Of a stretch of DNA of 64,000 nucleotides, positions 1-7,250 are shown piece after piece. A program made the position numbers and the translations under genes. Source of the stretch: Defluviicoccus sp046348835 (GTDB taxonomy: Bacteria; Pseudomonadota; Alphaproteobacteria; Rhodospirillales; Defluviicoccaceae); contig JAXMDM010000002.1 in assembly GCA_046348835.1 (NCBI GenBank), forward strand, positions 372,001 to 436,000, in the 5' to 3' direction. Every line of letters starts with the position of its first letter. Within the stretch, counting starts at the first letter, position 1. The notes under the pieces are model-generated. The model was not told the DNA's origin. It saw nothing but the letters and a program-made list of their open reading frames with translations, and did not search any database.

Positions 1-47
1 ACGGCGACCATGAACCCGACGACCCAACGGCCGAAGTCTTTCGGCAT
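1..47 (-). CDS. Partial gene, N-terminus only; probable membrane protein
   Basis: Reading the minus strand, an ATG at 47-45 opens a frame that runs off the left edge. It is preceded at about 4 nt by a consensus ribosome-binding site (AGGAGGT, minus strand of about 51-57). The 15 visible residues begin MPKDFGRWVVGFMVA, a short polar start followed by a hydrophobic stretch like a first membrane helix. Too little is visible to name a family. It is divergent from the acyltransferase gene at 152. The strong RBS makes a real gene likely. Confidence 0.6.
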   Translation of the reverse strand, partial: MPKDFGRWVVGFMVA

Positions 48-151
48 GCGACCTCCTGTTCCCCAAAGCCCGAAAACGTGCGGCATTTGCCACCGGCGCG
101 CAAGCCATTTCCGCCGATTCGCGGCCGGGTCGGGCGGCGCCGGGCGGACGG

Positions 152-2416
152 TTGCTGCCGTGGCGCCAACCGGCTAAGTCAGGGGAGTCAAACTCGGATC
201 GCACCCTGGACAAGCCGGGATTCTCCTTGAGCGAGCGCATCGCCGAAGTCGTCCGCCGGATCGGCGCGTTCCTCATGCGGACGTTCCTCCGCGCCGAGAT
301 CAGCGGTCTCGAGCACTACCGCGCGGTCGGCGATCGGGCGTTGATCGTGGTCAACCACACCTCCTATCTGGACGCGCCGCTCCTCGTCGCATTTCTTCCC
401 GAACTGCCCAGTTTCGCCATCAACGCGCATGTGGCCGACGCCTGGTGGGTGCGGCCTTGGCTGCGAATCGTCGAGGTCTTCCGGGTCGACACGCGGAGCC
501 CGCTGTCAACCAAAGCGATGATCCACTTCATCCGCCAGGGAAAGAAGCTGGTGATCTTTCCCGAGGGCCGGCTTACCCAGACCGGCGCGCTGATGAAGAT
601 CTACGAAGGTCCGGGCGTCGTCGCCGATCATGCCGATGCGCCTATTCTGCCCATCCGCATCGATGGGCTGCAATTCAGCCGGGTCTCTCGGCTGCAAGGA
701 AAAATGCGGCAGCGCTGGTTCCCGAAGGTGCGGATGACGATCTTGCCGGCGGTGAGCCTGATCATCCCGGCCGAGGCTCGGGGACGCAGCCGCCGCCACA
801 TCGCCGGCCGTCAGCTCTACGACATCATGTCGGAGATGATGTTCCGCACCAGTGCGCGCGAGCACACGCTGTTCGATGCCCTGCTGGAGGCGCGGGGGCT
901 CCACGGCCGCGGTGCGGTCATCCTCCGCGACGTGGAACAGTCACTAACCTACGGCCGACTGGTGGTGGCCAGCCTCGTCCTCGGCCGGCGGGTCGCCGCG
1001 ATCACCCGGCCGGGCGAAGCGGTGGGCGTCCTCCTGCCCAACGCCGTCGGTATGGCCGCCACCTTCTTTGCCCTGCAGGCCTTCGCCCGGACCGCCGTCG
1101 TGCTCAATTTCTCCGCCGGCGAAGCGGCGGTGACCTCCGCCTGCCGGACGGCGCAACTCCGTATCGTCCTTACCTCGCGCCGGTTCGTCGAGCGTGCGCG
1201 GCTGGAGAAACTGGTGGCGGCGCTGGAGCGGACGGTCCGCCTGGTTTGGCTGGAGGATGTGCGGGCCGGGATCGGCGCCGTTCAGCGCCTGCGCGGCCTG
1301 GCCGACAGTCTGATGGCGGCGCGGCTTCACCGCCGATTTGGGGTGCTTCCGGACGATCCCGCGGTGATCTTGTTCACCTCCGGCACCGAAGGGGAGCCGA
1401 AGGGGGTCGCCCTCAGCCACCGCAACATCCTCGCCAACGTTCGGCAACTGGCGGCGCGGGTCGATTTCCTCCCGTCCGACACCGTGCTCAATGTGCTGCC
1501 GGTGTTCCACTCCTTCGGCCTGACGACGGGGCTGCTGCTGCCGCTGCTTTCGGGCGTGCCGACCTTTCTTTATGTCTCCCCGCTCCACTACCGGATCATT
1601 CCGGAACTGGCCTATGGGGTTAACGCGACCATCCTGTTCGGCACGGACACCTTTCTGTCCGGGTACGCCCGGGCCGCTCACGCCTACGACTTCTATTCCA
1701 TCCGCTACGTGTTCGCCGGTGCGGAGAAGGTGAAGCGGGAAACCCGCCAGGCGTGGGCAAGTAAGTTCGGGATCCGGTTGTTGGAAGGCTATGGCGCCAC
1801 CGAGACGTCGCCGGTGCTCAGCGTCAACACGCCGATCTACTTCCGCGCCGACACCGTCGGCCGGCTGCTGCCGGGGATCGAAGCCCGGCTGGAGCCGGTG
1901 GAGGGCATCGCCGCCGGCGGTATCCTCCACGTCCGGGGACCCAACGTGATGCTGGGTTACCTGCGCGCCGAAGAGCCGGGCCGGATCAAGCCGGTGGAAG
2001 GCGGCTGGTACGATACCGGAGACGTGGTCGAGATCGACGAACTGGGGTTCATCACGATCCTCGACCGGGTCAAGCGGTTCGCCAAGATCGGCGGCGAGAT
2101 GGTTTCCCTCGCTGCCGCCGAGGGGGTAGCCGCGCGCCTCTGGCCGGAGGATCGCCACGCCGTGGTGGCGGTCACCGATCATGCCAAGGGCGAAAAGCTG
2201 GTGCTGGTCACCACTGCCTCCGACGCCGGGCGCGAAAGCATGCTGAAGGAAGCACGCCAGGCGGGCATTCCGGAGATCGCGGTGCCGCGGCGGATCCTCA
2301 CCGTCTCCGAAGTACCGCTGCTCCCGACCGGCAAGACCGACTATGGGGTCATCCGCCGGCTCGTTCTGTCGGCCGACGAAGAGAACCGGGCTGCGGATCG
2401 GGACCGGGCCGGGTAG
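152..2416 (+). CDS. aas: Bifunctional 1-acylglycerophosphate-type acyltransferase / acyl-ACP synthetase (Aas-like)
   Basis: This 754-residue protein joins an N-terminal PlsC/LPLAT acyltransferase (NHTSYLD at residues 68-74, FPEGR at 136-140) to a C-terminal AMP-forming adenylating domain. The latter shows the P-loop-like FTSGTEGEPKG near residue 410, GYGATETSP, and the hinge region YDTGD...DRVKRFAKIGGE. Aas enzymes reacylate lysophospholipids at the membrane, activating fatty acid onto ACP and transferring it. Many alphaproteobacterial homologues carry a third, N-terminal MFS (LplT-like flippase) domain, which is absent here. The start is a TTG at 152. No ATG or GTG lies upstream in frame within the window, and the frame stays open to about 62, so the true start is uncertain. 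The 3' end lies 6 nt from a convergent kinase gene. Confidence 0.85.
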   Translation: MLPWRQPAKSGESNSDRTLDKPGFSLSERIAEVVRRIGAFLMRTFLRAEISGLEHYRAVGDRALIVVNHTSYLDAPLLVAFLPELPSFAINAHVADAWWVRPWLRIVEVFRVDTRSPLSTKAMIHFIRQGKKLVIFPEGRLTQTGALMKIYEGPGVVADHADAPILPIRIDGLQFSRVSRLQGKMRQRWFPKVRMTILPAVSLIIPAEARGRSRRHIAGRQLYDIMSEMMFRTSAREHTLFDALLEARGLHGRGAVILRDVEQSLTYGRLVVASLVLGRRVAAITRPGEAVGVLLPNAVGMAATFFALQAFARTAVVLNFSAGEAAVTSACRTAQLRIVLTSRRFVERARLEKLVAALERTVRLVWLEDVRAGIGAVQRLRGLADSLMAARLHRRFGVLPDDPAVILFTSGTEGEPKGVALSHRNILANVRQLAARVDFLPSDTVLNVLPVFHSFGLTTGLLLPLLSGVPTFLYVSPLHYRIIPELAYGVNATILFGTDTFLSGYARAAHAYDFYSIRYVFAGAEKVKRETRQAWASKFGIRLLEGYGATETSPVLSVNTPIYFRADTVGRLLPGIEARLEPVEGIAAGGILHVRGPNVMLGYLRAEEPGRIKPVEGGWYDTGDVVEIDELGFITILDRVKRFAKIGGEMVSLAAAEGVAARLWPEDRHAVVAVTDHAKGEKLVLVTTASDAGRESMLKEARQAGIPEIAVPRRILTVSEVPLLPTGKTDYGVIRRLVLSADEENRAADRDRAG

Positions 2417-2422
2417 GGGCCC

Positions 2423-3844
2423 TCAGGCGGCGAGGTTGCGCACCCGCCGGGCCGGCAGGTCGATGCGGAAGGAGGTGCCATCGGGGCCGGTTGCCGCCAG
2501 GGAGAGGGAGCCGCCATGGGCGGCAACGATCTCCCGGGCGATGACCAGGCCCAGACCGCTGCCGCCGGATTCGCCGCTGACGGCAAACGGCTGGAATAAC
2601 CGCGGTTGCACGTGCGCCGGGATGCCGGAGCCGTCGTCGATGACGTCTATCAGCAGCCGGCGGTTGTCGCGCCTGGCGGTGATGCGGATATGGCCGGCAC
2701 CGGCGCGCTCCGCATTGAGCACCAGGTTGCTGAACACCCGGAACAGTTGCTCGCGATCGCCGTGAATGAGCGCGTCGCAACCGTTGGTGGTGATGCGGAG
2801 GCGCGGCCCGGTGCTGTCGTCTCGAACCTTCAGGGCTCCGCACACTTCGTTCAGCAGGCTATCGAGGGGAAAGTCGGATTCGCGCAGGGTGGGCTTGTCG
2901 CTGCGGGCGAAGTCGAGCGTCCGCGCACACAGGGCGACCGCCCGGTCGATGGCGGCGAGCAGACGGGGAGTCAGTCGCTGCACCTCCGGATCCTCGATGG
3001 CGGCGAGCCGGTCCGATGCCAAGACCGCCGTCGCCAGGGTATTGTTCAGGTCGTGGTTGATCTTCGTCATCGCCGCGCCGAGGGCGGCGAGCCGGGTCTT
3101 CTGGTGCAGCGCCTGGCTGAGATCGCGCTGCATCACCGAGAGCTCCCGCTGGGCAAGGCCGATCTCGTCGCTGCGACCGGCGTCGGGAATTTCCGTTCCC
3201 GCATCTTCCGGCGCCTGGCGAAAACGGATGATGCTGTCGGTAATCCGCCGCATCGGTCGCACCAAGAGCCACTGCAGCGAGACGAAGACGAGAACCGCGG
3301 TGATGAACGAGATGATCAGCGACAGCTCCAGGATGCGCCGGGAATAGGAGAGCATCTCCATGCGCATCGGGCGCTGGTCGAGGACGATCTCGATCATCGA
3401 ATCCGGGGCGCGCGGCGAGGGGCCGATGACCCGGATGACCCGGTTGCCGCGCTCGAACAACGTCGCCAGGGCGTCTCCCACCCAGTCCACCATCGTCTCC
3501 GAACGCAGATCGTAGGTGACATCGATGGCGTCCGGCAGGGTTGCGCTCAGCATCAGCATCCGTCGGTCGGGTGACTTGAGGACGATGGCGTACGCCCCGG
3601 CGTGGTACAGCAGCTCCTGTTCCAGCCGCTCGTCGATCATGTTGTCGGGCGTCGCCTCCAGGGCGAGGATGGCGAGGTGGGCCTTGGCGATCCTCTCCTC
3701 CAGGTAGTCCAGGCGAAACCGGGAGATGGACGGGACGAAGACGAGCACCTCGGCCAGCATGACGAAGGCGGCGGTGAGCGCCAGTAGCCGGCCCGACAAG
3801 CCGGTCAGCCATCGCCATCGCTCTTTCCGCCGCTGCGTGTCCAT
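2423..3844 (-). CDS. Orphan membrane sensor histidine kinase
   Basis: A 473-residue sensor kinase: membrane helix at about 18-40, an extracytoplasmic sensor region of about 135 residues with no family I recognise, a second helix at about 172-194, a HAMP-like linker, a dimerisation helix with phospho-acceptor His264 (KINHDLNN), then an HATPase_c domain with N box (NLVLNAERAG), G1 (DDGSGIP) and G2 (GGSGLGLVIA). The start is the ATG at 3844. The frame stays open upstream, but that extension lies over the neighbouring reductase gene and is read as shadow. No response regulator is adjacent, so its partner is elsewhere or phosphotransfer is indirect. It lies 68 nt downstream of the disulfide reductase on the same strand and may be co-transcribed with it. 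Confidence 0.85.
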   Translation of the reverse strand: MDTQRRKERWRWLTGLSGRLLALTAAFVMLAEVLVFVPSISRFRLDYLEERIAKAHLAILALEATPDNMIDERLEQELLYHAGAYAIVLKSPDRRMLMLSATLPDAIDVTYDLRSETMVDWVGDALATLFERGNRVIRVIGPSPRAPDSMIEIVLDQRPMRMEMLSYSRRILELSLIISFITAVLVFVSLQWLLVRPMRRITDSIIRFRQAPEDAGTEIPDAGRSDEIGLAQRELSVMQRDLSQALHQKTRLAALGAAMTKINHDLNNTLATAVLASDRLAAIEDPEVQRLTPRLLAAIDRAVALCARTLDFARSDKPTLRESDFPLDSLLNEVCGALKVRDDSTGPRLRITTNGCDALIHGDREQLFRVFSNLVLNAERAGAGHIRITARRDNRRLLIDVIDDGSGIPAHVQPRLFQPFAVSGESGGSGLGLVIAREIVAAHGGSLSLAATGPDGTSFRIDLPARRVRNLAA

Positions 3845-3912
3845 GGGCGTGCAATATAATGGACTTTCCGCACAATGGTGTGTGCGGAGTAAGTCCCCTC
3901 GGTTGCGACGGA

Positions 3913-5343
3913 TCAGCCGAGGCGGGCGAGGAGACGGACGAGGCAGCGCGTCTTCGGACCGAAAAGCGTCCGGATGAAATAGCTCCCGGCGACGCTCTTG
4001 TTGATTTCGCCCAGCGTCGGGTAGGGAACGATCATCTGGGCCAGCGCGCCGATCTTCAGGCGCTGGCTCATCGCCAGGATCCATGGCTGGATGAGTTCGC
4101 CCGCGTGCTCGCCGACGATGCCGGCCCCGAGCACGTGGCCGCGCCGGCCGACGACGACTTTGATCAACCCCTCGCCGTATCGCTCGGTGCGGGCGCGATC
4201 GTTCGTCGCGTAGGTGCCGCGGAGCACGCGGTGGGGAATGCCTCGGCGTCCGGCCTCCGCTTCGGTCAGCCCCACCTGGGCCAGCTCGGGGGCGGTATAG
4301 GTCACCCACGGCACGCAACGATGATCGGCGCGAGCCGGCCAGCGAAACAGGGCATTCTTGAGGACGACGCCGGCGTGATAGGCGGCGACATGGGTGAACC
4401 GCATCCCGTCGATCGCATCGCCCATGGCAAAGACCCTGGGATTGCTGGTGCGAAGCCGCCGATCGACGACGATGCCGGCGGCCGTGTGGGCAATTCCGGC
4501 TGCATCGAGGGCGAGAGCATCGATGTTCGGTCGCCGTCCCGTTGCGATCAAGAGGTGGGAGCCGGCAATGCTGCGCTCCCGGTCGCCCTCGACGACGGTG
4601 ACCTGCACCGGCTCGGTCGCACCGCTCCTCGCCACCGCCACGATGCGGATGCCCTCGAGGATCTCGACCCCCTCGGCGAGCAGGCGGGCACGGACGACGG
4701 CAGCCAGCTCGGGATCGTCGCGCGGCAGCAGTGTCGAGCGTTGCAGCAGCGTCACCCGGGCGCCCAGCCGTCGGTGCGCCTGCGCCAGCTCGACCCCCAC
4801 CGGACCGGCGCCGATGACGATCAGGTGCGCCGGAACCGCCTCGAGATCGAAAATCGTCTCATTGGTGAGGAACGGGGTCGCTGCCAGCCCTTCGATGGGG
4901 GGGATCGACGGCGACGATCCGCTGGCAATGACGAAGCGCCGCGCCCGGATCGTCATCCCGCCGGCGGCCACTTCGCCCGCGGCGATAAAGCGCGCCTCGG
5001 CGGCGATGACGGTGACGCCCAGGCCCTCGAAGCGTTCGACCGAATCATGCGGCGCGATGCCCCGGATGACCTCCTGAACATGCCGGCGGACCGCAACGGC
5101 GTCCACCGTCGCCGGCTCAAGGCTGATTCCGAAGGCCGGCGCCTGGGCAGGCGTCGCCGCCAAGCGGGCCGCGGCAATGAGCGACTTGGATGGGACGCAG
5201 CCGTAGTTCAGGCAGTCGCCGCCCATGCGACCGCGCTCGATCAGGACCGTGCGCGCGCCCATCTGTGCCGCCCCGGCGGCGACCGAGAGTCCGGCCGCGC
5301 CGGCGCCGATGATGCAAAGGTCGGCCTCGATGACCGAGGTCAT
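3913..5343 (-). CDS. FAD-dependent pyridine nucleotide-disulfide oxidoreductase, MerA/Lpd-like
   Basis: A 476-residue class I flavin disulfide reductase. It shows the FAD-binding GAGAAG at residues 13-18, a redox disulfide in CLNYGC (Cys44, Cys49), a second Rossmann motif (GAGPVGVELA), an FAD-ribityl motif (FAMGDAIDG) and the dimerisation domain. The catalytic His-Glu of dihydrolipoamide dehydrogenase (HPTLSE-type) is replaced by YPTLGE with Tyr441, as in mercuric-reductase-like enzymes. It lacks the N-terminal HMA domain and the C-terminal Cys pair of true MerA, so neither Hg(II) nor lipoamide can be assumed as substrate. Its ATG overlaps the stop of the upstream TVP38 gene (ATGA), indicating translational coupling with that membrane protein. 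Confidence 0.85.
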   Translation of the reverse strand: MTSVIEADLCIIGAGAAGLSVAAGAAQMGARTVLIERGRMGGDCLNYGCVPSKSLIAAARLAATPAQAPAFGISLEPATVDAVAVRRHVQEVIRGIAPHDSVERFEGLGVTVIAAEARFIAAGEVAAGGMTIRARRFVIASGSSPSIPPIEGLAATPFLTNETIFDLEAVPAHLIVIGAGPVGVELAQAHRRLGARVTLLQRSTLLPRDDPELAAVVRARLLAEGVEILEGIRIVAVARSGATEPVQVTVVEGDRERSIAGSHLLIATGRRPNIDALALDAAGIAHTAAGIVVDRRLRTSNPRVFAMGDAIDGMRFTHVAAYHAGVVLKNALFRWPARADHRCVPWVTYTAPELAQVGLTEAEAGRRGIPHRVLRGTYATNDRARTERYGEGLIKVVVGRRGHVLGAGIVGEHAGELIQPWILAMSQRLKIGALAQMIVPYPTLGEINKSVAGSYFIRTLFGPKTRCLVRLLARLG

Positions 5344-6083
5344 CCATTCTCCTCCGCATCCATGCCGGCGGCGCGCCGCCGGCGCTTCACCAGCACCGGG
5401 ATCAGGGACAGGACAGCCAGGCCGATTAGCGAGCCCAGCACCGCGGGCTGAAACAGGATGCCGAGGTCGGGCTCGTCGCCGGCGTCGATCACCGCGCCGA
5501 TCCCGTAGCCGACGAGCGTATAGAGGAAGGAGCCGGGTAGAATGCCGATGAGGGTGCCGATGAAGTAGGTGCCGAGCGGCACCCCCAGCAGCGCCGGGAC
5601 GAGGTTGACCAGCCAGAACGGGAAGATGGGAATAAGCCGCAAGAACAGCAGGTAGGAGAGGGCGTTTTCCCGGAAACCCCGTTCCATCCGGGCCAGCGTC
5701 GGCCCGGCCTTGGCCCGGAAGTAGTCGGCGAACGCATAGCGGGCGGCAAGGAAGATCGCGCACGCCCCGAAGGTCGCCGCGATGACGGTCAACAGGGTGC
5801 CCTGGACGAGGCCGAAGAGGAAGCCGCCGATGACGGTGAACCATACGGATCCCGGCACCGATAGCATCACCGCCAGGGCGTAGACGACCATGAATGCCGC
5901 GGCAGAAGCCAGCGGCCGTGCCTCGTGCCAAGCCGTCAGCGCCGCCCGGTGCTCCTTGAGGGCGGCCAGCGACAGATACTCGCCCCAGCCGACGGCGACA
6001 ACCGCGACGCCGGTCACGACCAGGGCCGCAACGGGAAGAACGCGCTTCAGCGAGAGGGAGGCAGGGGCTGGCGCGTCGGCCAT
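5340..6083 (-). CDS. TVP38/TMEM64 family (SNARE-associated/DedA-like) membrane protein
   Basis: A 247-residue polytopic inner-membrane protein from the ATG at 6083. A TTG at 6104 in the same frame would add seven residues. It carries the family core: a re-entrant GG-F-FG motif (GGFLFGLVQG), an internal RLIPIFPFWLVN motif with conserved Arg and Pro, and several further helices, ending in a basic KRRRR tail. Family members are membrane proteins of largely unresolved function, possibly lipid or ion handling. In many bacteria they sit beside, or are fused to, a MerA-like flavin reductase, and here the two genes overlap by 4 nt. It is the first gene of the minus-strand operon containing the reductase and probably the histidine kinase. 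Confidence 0.85.
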   Translation of the reverse strand: MADAPAPASLSLKRVLPVAALVVTGVAVVAVGWGEYLSLAALKEHRAALTAWHEARPLASAAAFMVVYALAVMLSVPGSVWFTVIGGFLFGLVQGTLLTVIAATFGACAIFLAARYAFADYFRAKAGPTLARMERGFRENALSYLLFLRLIPIFPFWLVNLVPALLGVPLGTYFIGTLIGILPGSFLYTLVGYGIGAVIDAGDEPDLGILFQPAVLGSLIGLAVLSLIPVLVKRRRRAAGMDAEENG

Positions 6084-6290
6084 CGAGGTCCGTATCCGAG
6101 ACAATGCTTCGCCCCGGTTCGTTCTTGCCGAAGCAATAAAATTGCCGGAGCGAACACCACCATAATATGACCGGCGGCAAAGTCAGTTGCGAGCGCGGCC
6201 GCTGCTCGTCGCGGTCACCCTTGCGTGAACGCGGGGGCGAATGCCGGGGGGCGCCGGGGTCGTCCTATGGGCGCGTGTGGGCGGTGGCGA

Positions 6291-6319
6291 TTGACTAAGC
6301 GGTAGGGAGCCCGTATACA
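6291..6319 (+). promoter_or_regulatory. Sigma70-type promoter of the rpmH-rnpA-yidD-yidC operon
   Basis: TTGACT (6291-6296) and TATACA (6314-6319) are separated by exactly 17 nt. Both hexamers differ from consensus by one or two bases. Transcription would start near 6326, about 22 nt before the rpmH start codon. The preceding stretch from 6084 contains no gene I can support. Confidence 0.7.
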
Positions 6320-6347
6320 CCCTCGCTTCTTAGTCAGGAGAGCACGG

Positions 6348-6482
6348 GTGAAACGCACCTATCAGCCGAGCAAGCTGGTTCGCAAGCGGCGGCACGGCTT
6401 CCGTAAGCGGATGGCTTCAGTCGGCGGTCGGCGTGTGCTGGCGGCAAGGCGGCAGCGCGGCCGGAAGAGACTCTCCGCCTGA
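6348..6482 (+). CDS. rpmH: 50S ribosomal protein L34
   Basis: A 44-residue, strongly basic protein starting at GTG 6348. It begins VKRTYQPSKLVRKRRHGFRK and ends GRKRLSA, matching L34 over its full length. A purine-rich RBS (AGGAGAG, about 6337-6343) lies just upstream. L34 is a late-assembling large-subunit protein. It is the first gene of the operon encoding RNase P protein, YidD and YidC, driven by the promoter at 6291-6319. The next gene starts 7 nt after its stop. Confidence 0.97.
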   Translation: MKRTYQPSKLVRKRRHGFRKRMASVGGRRVLAARRQRGRKRLSA

Positions 6483-6489
6483 TCATTAC

Positions 6490-6942
6490 GTGGCCTCGGC
6501 GGTTGCGCGGCTGAAGCGGCGGGCGGACTTCCTCAAGGTGGCACGGGAGGGGGGCGCCTGGAGCATGCCGGGGCTCGTTCTCCAGATGCGTCAACGAAAC
6601 CAGCGGGACATCATGGGCAAAGGGGAGGGGGCGAGCGACGTGGCGGCGGTGCGGGTCGGTATCACGGCGACGCGGAAGCTGGGCGGCGCCGTGGTTCGCA
6701 ACCGCGTACGTCGCCGCCTGCGGGCCCTGGCCGTCTCCCTGCTGCCGGAGCTGGGTCGTTCCGGCTGCGACTACGTGCTGATCGGGCGCGGGCCGACCGC
6801 CGCCCGTCCGTACCCGCAGCTCTGCGATGATTTCCGGGCAGCGATCGTCAAGCTCCACGCCGGCCGGAGCTCCCGACCGCCAAGCGGCCGGCCGCAGGGG
6901 GCCCGGTCGAAAGGCGGCAGGCCGCGCGGAGGGGGACGCTGA
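6490..6942 (+). CDS. rnpA: Ribonuclease P protein component
   Basis: A 150-residue basic protein, the protein subunit of the tRNA 5'-maturation ribozyme. The start GTG 6490 was chosen because the sequence from there (VASAVARLKRRADFLKVA) matches the family N-terminus, and upstream codons lie inside rpmH. The RNR signature is present (KLGGAVVRNRVRRRLR), as is the VLIGRG strand near residue 96. The C-terminus is a low-complexity basic Arg/Gly/Ser tail longer than in enterobacterial RnpA. It overlaps yidD by one base (TGATG). Confidence 0.95.
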   Translation: MASAVARLKRRADFLKVAREGGAWSMPGLVLQMRQRNQRDIMGKGEGASDVAAVRVGITATRKLGGAVVRNRVRRRLRALAVSLLPELGRSGCDYVLIGRGPTAARPYPQLCDDFRAAIVKLHAGRSSRPPSGRPQGARSKGGRPRGGGR

Positions 6943-7250
6943 TGGCGCTGCTGCGACCGGTTATGCTCGCTCTGATCCACGCCTATCGGCTGCTGGTCAG
7001 CCCCATCCTCCCCCTGTCGTGTCGCTTTGAGCCAACCTGCTCCGCCTACGGGCTCGAGGCCGTGCGCCGATTCGGTGGCTTGGCTGGCGGCTGGCTCATT
7101 CTGCGCCGTCTCGGCCGTTGCCATCCGTGGGGCGGCTGCGGCTACGATCCGGTCCCCGAGGCGGCTCCCGGGCGCGGAGCGGGGCGGGCGGGATCGATCG
7201 CTGGCGGCACGCGTGGCGGCGTCATGCCGGAGGCGGATGCGGCGCGATGA
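6942..7250 (+). CDS. yidD: Membrane protein insertion efficiency factor YidD
   Basis: A 102-residue protein with the invariant YidD core: YRLLVSPILPLSCRFEPTCS, SAYGLEAVRRFG, and the Cys/Pro-rich RCHPWGGCGYDPVP. YidD assists YidC-dependent insertion of inner-membrane proteins and associates with the membrane through its amphipathic N-terminus. The C-terminal 25-30 residues, Gly/Ala/Arg-rich, are an unconserved extension. It overlaps rnpA by 1 nt and yidC by 4 nt (ATGA). Confidence 0.95.
   Translation: MALLRPVMLALIHAYRLLVSPILPLSCRFEPTCSAYGLEAVRRFGGLAGGWLILRRLGRCHPWGGCGYDPVPEAAPGRGAGRAGSIAGGTRGGVMPEADAAR

Noticed and set aside
3913..5343. Mercuric reductase (merA) or dihydrolipoamide dehydrogenase (lpdA) as a specific name
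   Set aside because: The diagnostic residues of either enzyme are missing (see the finding), and no mer or 2-oxoacid dehydrogenase genes are near.
3859..5451. 530-codon plus-strand frame
   Set aside because: It is antisense to the disulfide reductase; the translated product is Gly/Arg/Asp-rich without any family resemblance.
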